In this document: one piece after another, positions 58,608 to 64,000 of the stretch | Layout of the letters: the number at the start of each line of letters is the position of its first letter | Position numbering within the stretch: the stretch's first letter is position 1 | Assembly (NCBI RefSeq): GCF_000473895.1 | Contig: NZ_ASSJ01000001.1 | Location: 62,001 to 126,000, forward strand | Origin: Rubidibacter lacunae KORDI 51-2 | Lineage (GTDB): Bacteria; Cyanobacteriota; Cyanobacteriia; Cyanobacteriales; Rubidibacteraceae | Length of the DNA stretch: 64,000 bases | Direction: 5' to 3' | The notes under the pieces: generated by a model | What the model was told of the DNA's origin: nothing | The model's input: only the letters and a program-made list of their open reading frames with translations | Databases searched by the model: none | Translations under genes and position numbers: made by a program

Positions 58608-60251
58608 ATGACCGAGACTCTCTTTCGCATTCAATCCCAAGCGCCCAGGAGCAACCCTGCCCTCCTCGATCGCGATCGCGTCATGGCCGCCATTGACGTC
58701 GGCACCAACTCCATCCATATGGTGGTCGTGCGCGTCATGCCGTCGCTGCCGGCTTTCAACATCATCGCCCGCGAAAAAGATACCGTCCGCCTCGGCGATC
58801 GCGACCCAAAAACGGGCACCCTTACCCCCGCGGCGATCGATCGCGCCCTTGCCTCTCTCCGCCGCTGCCACGACCTCGCAGCTGCTTTTAATGCCGAACA
58901 GATTGTCGCCCTCGCCACCAGTGCCGTCCGCGAAGCGCCGAACGGCCGCGACTTCATCCAACTCGTCCGGCGCGAACTCGGCATTACGATCGACTTGATC
59001 TCTGGACAAGAGGAAGCCCGGCGGATTTACCTGGGCGTGCTCTCGGCGATGGAATTTAGCGATCGCCCCCACATCATTGTCGATATTGGCGGCGGGTCTA
59101 CGGAGATCGTGCTCGGGGACGGTCGCGAACCGCGCTATCTCAGCAGCACTAAAGTCGGAGCGGTGCGGCTCAAACATCGCTACATCACGAACGACCCGAT
59201 CGCCAGGAGCGAGCGCCGCACCTTGGAAACGTATATTCGCGGCCAGCTCGCCCGCGCGACCTCAGAAGTTCGCGCTCGCTTGCAGCCCGGTGAAAAGCCG
59301 ACGCTCGTTGGCACCTCGGGTACGATCGAATGTCTGGCAAATCTGCACGCTCGCGAAACGCTCGGCATCGTGCCCAATCCGCTGCAGGGGTACGAGCTCT
59401 GTCGCGAGGACCTAGATGCGCTGGTCGATCGCCTGGCTGACATGACCGAAGCCGAACGCCTGCAGCTGCCTGGCATGTCCGATCGCCGGGCGGAAATCAT
59501 CGTACCGGGGGCGTTGGTGCTGGTCGAAGCCATGCGACTGCTCGACCTCGATCGCCTGGTCGTCTGCGAGCGAGCACTGCGCGAAGGGGCGATCGTCGAT
59601 TGGATGCTCGCCCACGGACTGATCGAGAACCACCTCCGCTTTCACAATTCCGTCCGCCAGCGCAGCACGCTCAACATCGCTAACAAGTATCGCGTCGACA
59701 TCACCCACGGCGAGCGGGTCGCGCGCTTTGCCTTGAGCCTATTCGACCAAACCCACGGCAATCTCCATCAATGGGGGGCAGAGGAGCGCGAACTGTTGTG
59801 GACGGCAGCAGTCTTGCACAACTGCGGCATCTACGTCAGCCACGACGCCCACCACAAGCACTCCTACTACCTGATTCGCAATGCCGAGCTGATGGGGTTC
59901 AATGAAACCGAGCTGGAACTCGTTGCCAACATCGCGCGCTATCACCGCAAAAGCAAGCCGAAAAAGAAGCACGAAAGCTATAGCAATTTGCCCGGCAAGC
60001 GCTACCGCGAAATGGTAGACCAGCTCAGCGCCTTGCTGCGCCTGGCTACGGCGCTCGATCGCCGGCAAATCGGCGCGATCGCGACCGTTCGTTGCCAGTA
60101 CGATGCTAAGCAACGGGGGTTACACATTCACGTGATGCCAGCCCGCGCGGACGACGACTGCGAGCTGGAGTTGTGGAGCCTGAGCGAGAAGAAAGCAGTG
60201 TTTGAAGAAGTATTCGACATCGCTGTCGAAACGGCTATCTGCGTGCCTTAA
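58608..60251 (+). CDS. ppx: Exopolyphosphatase / Ppx-GppA phosphatase
   Basis: 547 residues. The N-terminal ASKHA-type fold has AAIDVGTNSIHMVV, SAVREAPNG and IVDIGGGSTEIVLGDG, the phosphate-binding loops. The C-terminal HD-like domain includes HNCGIYVSHDAHHKHSYYLI. It releases orthophosphate from polyphosphate or acts on pppGpp. The ATG at 58608 is used. Divergent from ubiA. Confidence 0.95.
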   Translation: MTETLFRIQSQAPRSNPALLDRDRVMAAIDVGTNSIHMVVVRVMPSLPAFNIIAREKDTVRLGDRDPKTGTLTPAAIDRALASLRRCHDLAAAFNAEQIVALATSAVREAPNGRDFIQLVRRELGITIDLISGQEEARRIYLGVLSAMEFSDRPHIIVDIGGGSTEIVLGDGREPRYLSSTKVGAVRLKHRYITNDPIARSERRTLETYIRGQLARATSEVRARLQPGEKPTLVGTSGTIECLANLHARETLGIVPNPLQGYELCREDLDALVDRLADMTEAERLQLPGMSDRRAEIIVPGALVLVEAMRLLDLDRLVVCERALREGAIVDWMLAHGLIENHLRFHNSVRQRSTLNIANKYRVDITHGERVARFALSLFDQTHGNLHQWGAEERELLWTAAVLHNCGIYVSHDAHHKHSYYLIRNAELMGFNETELELVANIARYHRKSKPKKKHESYSNLPGKRYREMVDQLSALLRLATALDRRQIGAIATVRCQYDAKQRGLHIHVMPARADDDCELELWSLSEKKAVFEEVFDIAVETAICVP

Positions 60252-61169
60252 GCACAAGACTGTTGGCTAGAACTTGCATACGATCGCGGGCGCTCTCTCC
60301 AACGGCTCTCCTGAAGTGCGCGATCGCGGTTATTGGACTTTGGACAAAATGGGAGCCCTGGATCTGAACCGACAATCCCTCAAATGTCTGCAAAACAATT
60401 TTTGGGAGCTGTAGCTACGCGGCGTCCGAGATGGCAGCGGGAAATATTTGGGAGTTCGGCCGGGCCGACGAGCTCACCCAACTCCCAAATAGTTCAAAAG
60501 CTACACCTCATCAGGGTTAGGAAACTGGGCGATCCGTCAGCTGACCGCCTCAGTCGAACATCCATTTGTACAAAGTCCAGTAATCGAGAGTCAGCAACCG
60601 CGAGATGCCGTGCAGCTAGTCGAGCGTCAAAGCGGCACTGACTCGGCTGAATGGGACGCCAGCGGTGGCGAATAGTCAGTATAAAAAACGACGCACTCCG
60701 CGGATACCACTGGCTTCTGTTCTGAGATGTTATCGAACAGGGGACTGAGCAGTCCCATTTACCTCGATTCGCAGTGTTCATCCCAGAAGAATCGAGCGAG
60801 TCATCAAGTCCCATTGCAACAGCAAAATTGTGGAGAGGAGTAAATCAATCAGACATATGGAAGTGGTATAATATGCTACAATAACCTGATTGCTTCTGAC
60901 GATTAGATTATATTCCTTGAGGGACTTTCGCCTTTCAATATTCAGATTCTAGTTCGATTTAAGAGTTGTTTCGGAGACTAGACTGTTTGCTTGCGAGCGG
61001 TTATCATGATATCAATTAATATATTGCGTCTCTTACCCAGTGCAGGAACCTACGGTATGAACGGAATCCTCTCAGATTTCCGAATCTGCAGCAGCTCGCC
61101 TGCTTAACAATATGCTGATTTGGGATTCATGTCGAATGAGAAACTTGGTATTTTTTTGGAGGAACATAA
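60252..61169. other. Long spacer at the edge of the AT-rich island
   Basis: About 918 bp. The last HIP1 octamer of the window lies at 60320-60327. A 12-bp inverted repeat at 60445-60456 and 60480-60491 (core ATTTGGGAGTT) may form a hairpin. From about 60830 the DNA becomes visibly AT-richer. A TATAAT box at 60867-60872 is a possible promoter element, without a clear -35. No gene is supported in between; the frames at 60333-60641 and 60494-60814 look spurious. Confidence 0.45.
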
Positions 61170-62462
61170 GTGGGTCAATCTATTAGGGCATTGGTAAATA
61201 CAGTTGCAAAGAAAGAGCCTATTGACTCTTTGCATCTTGAAGGCAATCGCAAAACAAATATCCTTGCAGGTTGGGTATGTCCTATTCTTGACTCTCAAGG
61301 GGCAGAGAATAATCATGTGAAAGTCAACCTGGGATTTAATGCGGGAATCTGGTATTTCTACAAGCCTCACATCCAACTTTATGGCTCAATGCACGCTAGT
61401 GGAACTCTGGCCGAAAAGGTAGTGGCTTGCTGTGAAGAGAGAGATTTTCCGCTAGATAGAGAGCCAGGGGAAATCAATATTATTGGTATTGAAGGAATGC
61501 ACCCAAATGGTGAATTTAATCTCGATCAAAATGACAAATGGAATGATACAGTTGCGATACTAACCTTTCGAGAAGGCAAGCCTCATTTTAATTTGCTTTG
61601 TAAAGCAACTACTGAACCTGGTTATCACTATACTCACAACACCGAAATCCATGAAGGGGTTGCTCGATTGGACACAGGGTATCATCATAATTTATGGCAA
61701 GTTGGTCAACATCGCGGTTATGAGGCCCTGGCTCAAAAGGGAAACTTGGCTCGACTTGTACGAGATGCCAACCGCGATTATCTGAGAAATGACACCACTT
61801 CTTATGAGCGTTTGAGAGGGATCAATCTTCACACTACTAAACCAGGATTGGCTTCGCCTGACACTATCGGCAAATGGTCGGCAGGTTGTGTTGTCATATA
61901 TTCTCCTAAAGAGTTCTTGCAATTCATGGAACTTGTTAAGGGGAGTTCTCAGTTCAGAAGGTATTCCGATTTTGCTTTTAGTTTCATTCTGATATGGTCT
62001 CGTTGGTTAGAGCAAACACCTAGACCTATAGAGCCAGTTCCAACAGTCTCAGATGATTATGATGTTGATATTGATGTCTTAGCACGCACTATTTGGGGAG
62101 AAGCCAGGGGGGAAAAACGGTTAGGGAAAACTGCCGTTGCTTGGGTAGTTCGCAATAGAGCTTCTAGATCACCTTCTTATGGTTGGCCACCTACCATCCG
62201 TCAAGTCTGTCAACAGCCATGGCAGTTTAGCTGTTGGAATGAAAACGATCCTAACCGAGATAAGCTGCTAACAGTAAACGTGTCTAATAGCGAATTCAGG
62301 GAAAGTCAAGAGATTGCCAAGAAAGTTCTCAATGGGGAAATACCAGATCCCACTAACGGAGCCGATCACTTTTTTGCTAATTATATCTCAACCCCTGATT
62401 GGGCAAGGGGGCAAAGCATAGTTGCTGAAATTGGTGTTCATCTTTTTTATCGGCTAGTTTAG
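61170..62462 (+). CDS. Two-domain cell-wall enzyme: YkuD-like region plus SleB-type hydrolase
   Basis: 430 residues from a GTG at 61170, chosen because GGAGGAA ends five bases upstream. Residues 1-280 are a poorly known region with H221 and C240 in LHTTKPGL...WSAGCVVI, spaced as in L,D-transpeptidase (YkuD) active sites. Residues about 300-430 resemble the SleB/CwlJ cell-wall hydrolase: DVLARTIWGEARGE with Glu311, GKTAVAWVVRNRA and CQQPWQFSCWN. No signal peptide is visible, so export or delivery would need another route, as for phage lysins or contact-delivered enzymes. Codon and base use is AT-rich, unlike most neighbours, suggesting transfer. Confidence 0.7.
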   Translation: MGQSIRALVNTVAKKEPIDSLHLEGNRKTNILAGWVCPILDSQGAENNHVKVNLGFNAGIWYFYKPHIQLYGSMHASGTLAEKVVACCEERDFPLDREPGEINIIGIEGMHPNGEFNLDQNDKWNDTVAILTFREGKPHFNLLCKATTEPGYHYTHNTEIHEGVARLDTGYHHNLWQVGQHRGYEALAQKGNLARLVRDANRDYLRNDTTSYERLRGINLHTTKPGLASPDTIGKWSAGCVVIYSPKEFLQFMELVKGSSQFRRYSDFAFSFILIWSRWLEQTPRPIEPVPTVSDDYDVDIDVLARTIWGEARGEKRLGKTAVAWVVRNRASRSPSYGWPPTIRQVCQQPWQFSCWNENDPNRDKLLTVNVSNSEFRESQEIAKKVLNGEIPDPTNGADHFFANYISTPDWARGQSIVAEIGVHLFYRLV

Positions 62463-62695
62463 AAGTCCAAGTTTTTCAGAGAGAATGGGAAGCGATCAGC
62501 TTTGCGTACTAGTTTCTTGCAATTGCTAAGTTGGCTAATTTAGCTACTGCAGATGACACTCCTAAGTTACCTCAGTCTTCACGTATTATTTTTGAAGGGA
62601 TTGGATGCGCAACTGAGTGGCAGATTTCAGGATTTCTTCGAATAGTGTTCCTTTTCCGTTTGTGTTTAATTGAATATATACATGTGAGGTAATCT

Positions 62696-63349
62696 ATGAC
62701 TACACAATTTGAGAAGTTGCTAGAGAATGTGATACGTGAGGTTAGTTTCCTGACGATTGCGGATACCAGATATGTTCCTGGAGCGTTGTTAGAGTCTCAA
62801 AATGTTGATAGATTTACAGATAGGGTGCAAAGCTTTCTTGTCCCAGATTTTTTCCAACAAAGTGATTTTAGGACTGTGCTTTCTGCAAGCAACTTTGCTC
62901 TTGCCCATGCAGCAAGTACATTTAGAGGCATAGCAGCATTATCTCTGCTATCTTTTCTAGGATTAAAAGTCTCTACGAATAGGCATTTTGAGGTATCTAT
63001 TACTGTTGAGGAGGTCAAAGTGCGGCATTATGAAAATCCTGACATGGGTTTGGTGGCATTTGAAAGAGCATTCCTCCAATTCAAAGAGAGAGACGAAGAC
63101 ACCTTCAGACTATTGAGAGATAGATTTCTGGTGTTCTCATCATATTACGCTAGCCGATTTCGCTTAGAATTCGCAGCTGGATCGGGGTTGGAAGGAGAAG
63201 TTGAGTTTGACAATAGTAGTGTTTCTGTTGAAGCTGGCGCTGCCATTGAGAGACAAGCCGATGTAATTTTGGTGAGTAACAATATTAGTGTCCCTTTTGC
63301 TGTTAGTGGCTATAGGGTTACAAAGAGGGGAACTATTCTCGAATCCTAG
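62696..63349 (+). CDS. Unrecognised 217-residue protein in the AT-rich island
   Basis: 217 residues from an ATG at 62696 with GAGGT five bases upstream. I recognise no family. The first half is helical-looking (FEKLLENVIREVSFLTIADT; AHAASTFRGIAALSLLSFLG), with one moderately hydrophobic stretch at about 75-92. The middle and last parts are beta-rich (HFEVSITVEEVKVRHYE; EVEFDNSSVSVEAGAAIE). No Cys is present. It is 233 bases after the wall-enzyme gene on the same strand and equally AT-rich, so the two may form one module. Confidence 0.6.
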   Translation: MTTQFEKLLENVIREVSFLTIADTRYVPGALLESQNVDRFTDRVQSFLVPDFFQQSDFRTVLSASNFALAHAASTFRGIAALSLLSFLGLKVSTNRHFEVSITVEEVKVRHYENPDMGLVAFERAFLQFKERDEDTFRLLRDRFLVFSSYYASRFRLEFAAGSGLEGEVEFDNSSVSVEAGAAIERQADVILVSNNISVPFAVSGYRVTKRGTILES

Positions 63350-63443
63350 CTTATGGGCACCCCTCTGTGTCTACCTAGGACTAGACAGGCACCTGCGCAG
63401 ATAACATAGACCGTAGGGCGGGTTACTCAAGGAGAAAACCCCC

Positions 63444-63812
63444 TTGCCAAAGCCAGCCACTGACCCCTTGCCCGATAACCAATTCAAGCTAGAACCAGCT
63501 CTCGAAAAGCGCACGCGTCGCACCTTCAGCGCCGAGTACAAACTACGGATCGTTCAGGAAGCTAACGCTTGCCAACACGGCGAACTGGGAAGTTTGCTGC
63601 GACGCGAAAAGCTTTACCACAACCAAATTCAACAATGGCGTCGCGAGTTCGACCAAGGCGGCACCGCCTCCCTGTCTAAGACGGCTCCGGGTCCCAAGCC
63701 CCAACTCACCAGCGAGCAGAGTCAGATTGCCGCGTTGGAGAAGAAGATTCAACGACTCGAGCATCAGCTCCAGCTCAAGGATGATTGCCTAGCCCTACAA
63801 AAAAAGCCTTAG
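63444..63812 (+). CDS. IS3-family transposase OrfA, possibly shifted at an A-tract
   Basis: 122 residues from a TTG at 63444, with AAGGAG nine bases upstream. The helix-turn-helix part (RRTFSAEYKLRIVQEANACQ; LLRREKLYHNQIQQWRREF) and the coiled-coil (QIAALEKKIQRLEHQLQLKD) are typical of OrfA. The frame ends soon after seven A residues at 63799-63805. In the -1 frame it would continue as KALAMLAHQESEGDA and stop in the ATGA that starts orfB. So this copy may have lost one A, or -1 slippage may restore the longer protein. Confidence 0.8.
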   Translation: MPKPATDPLPDNQFKLEPALEKRTRRTFSAEYKLRIVQEANACQHGELGSLLRREKLYHNQIQQWRREFDQGGTASLSKTAPGPKPQLTSEQSQIAALEKKIQRLEHQLQLKDDCLALQKKP

Positions 63813-63846
63813 CGATGCTCGCGCACCAGGAGAGCGAGGGCGACGC

Positions 63847-64000
63847 ATGAATCTGCTCGTAACCCACAAACCCGAGCGGTTGCCATTAAGCCTGGCCTGC
63901 CAGCAGTTGGATCTGAACCGCAGCAGCCTTTTCGCGCGCCGAGACACAGCGAAGGTGGCAACAGCTAGGGGGGTCAAGTGTCTCCGAGAGCGCGACAACC
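63847..64000 (+). CDS. IS3-family transposase OrfB, N-terminal part
   Basis: An ATG at 63847 opens MNLLVTHKPERLPLSLACQQ followed by LDLNRSSLFARRD, the start of the usual OrfB (HTH_21-type region before the DDE integrase core). The frame runs off the window end with 51 codons visible. It overlaps the -1-frame end of orfA as ATGA. The catalytic DDE residues lie beyond the window. Confidence 0.65.
   Translation, partial: MNLLVTHKPERLPLSLACQQLDLNRSSLFARRDTAKVATARGVKCLRERDN

Larger units (their letters stand above)
63352..64000 (+). mobile_element. IS3-family insertion sequence, left part (cut by window end)
   Basis: An IS3-type orfA and the start of orfB occupy 63444 to the window end. The left end must lie between the previous gene (63349) and orfA; I cannot fix the inverted repeat, though TGTGTCTAC at about 63366 is a candidate. 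The element borders the AT-rich island on its right side. Confidence 0.7.

Noticed and set aside
62696-63349. Bacterial gasdermin or other named pore former
   Set aside because: I see no diagnostic motif, lipidated N-terminal Cys or adjacent protease; naming it would be a guess.

Overview
The window is a piece of cyanobacterial chromosome. The octamer GCGATCGC (the HIP1 repeat) and its CGATCG core recur through genes and spacers. The gene content is also cyanobacterial: a plastoquinone-type UbiA prenyltransferase next to ppx, a cyAbrB regulator, a DUF3146 protein, a NIL-domain ferredoxin, and the arrangement tig-clpP-clpX opposite asd-dapA-rnj. The DNA is moderately GC-rich except for one AT-rich stretch near the right end. 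I do not assign a genus.

Layout. 1-4.9 kb: glutathione reductase, a decayed coding stretch, a stand-alone SagB/ThcOx dehydrogenase and a 43-residue membrane peptide. 5.3-8.5 kb: an ion-driven motor cluster (one MotA/TolQ/ExbB-type protein and two related ExbD-like partners), then DUF3146. 8.6-10.4 kb: an envelope protein joining a polysaccharide deacetylase to a phosphodiester glycosidase domain. 10.6-18.8 kb: RNase J, DapA and Asd on the minus strand, facing trigger factor, ClpP and ClpX on the plus strand. 18.8-26.2 kb: an alpha/beta hydrolase, a valine-pyruvate-type aminotransferase, RimM and a very large polytopic membrane protein. 26.5-30.1 kb: groES-groEL under a perfect CIRCE operator, then an EVE-domain and a PHP-domain gene. 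30.3-32.9 kb: a Rieske oxygenase and a C5 DNA methyltransferase with no visible restriction partner. 33-46 kb: a DUF1400 hydrolase, a frameshifted P-loop kinase-like pseudogene, a TxlA-type thioredoxin, the NIL-ferredoxin, CobD, an Rrf2 regulator, cyAbrB, a GT39-type glycosyltransferase, a cation/proton antiporter and PNPase. 46.5-60.3 kb: a SNF2 helicase, a DUF805 protein, a small beta-barrel candidate, a SulP transporter fused to STAS and cyclic-nucleotide-binding domains, a secreted Cys-rich protein, a TpsB transporter, a MITE beside a transposase remnant, UbiA and Ppx. 60.8-64 kb: an AT-rich island with a two-domain cell-wall enzyme and an unrecognised 217-residue protein, bordered by an IS3-family element cut by the window end.

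Functional links. The central block groups protein quality control (trigger factor, ClpXP, GroESL), RNA decay (RNase J, PNPase) and lysine/diaminopimelate synthesis. The rest is mostly envelope, transport and redox functions. The features most worth a second look are the motor cluster with one Asp-bearing and one Asp-lacking B subunit, the AT-rich island with its wall-hydrolase fusion, and the MITE whose TA target duplication supplies the stop codon of a transposase remnant. I found no rRNA, tRNA or CRISPR array by eye.
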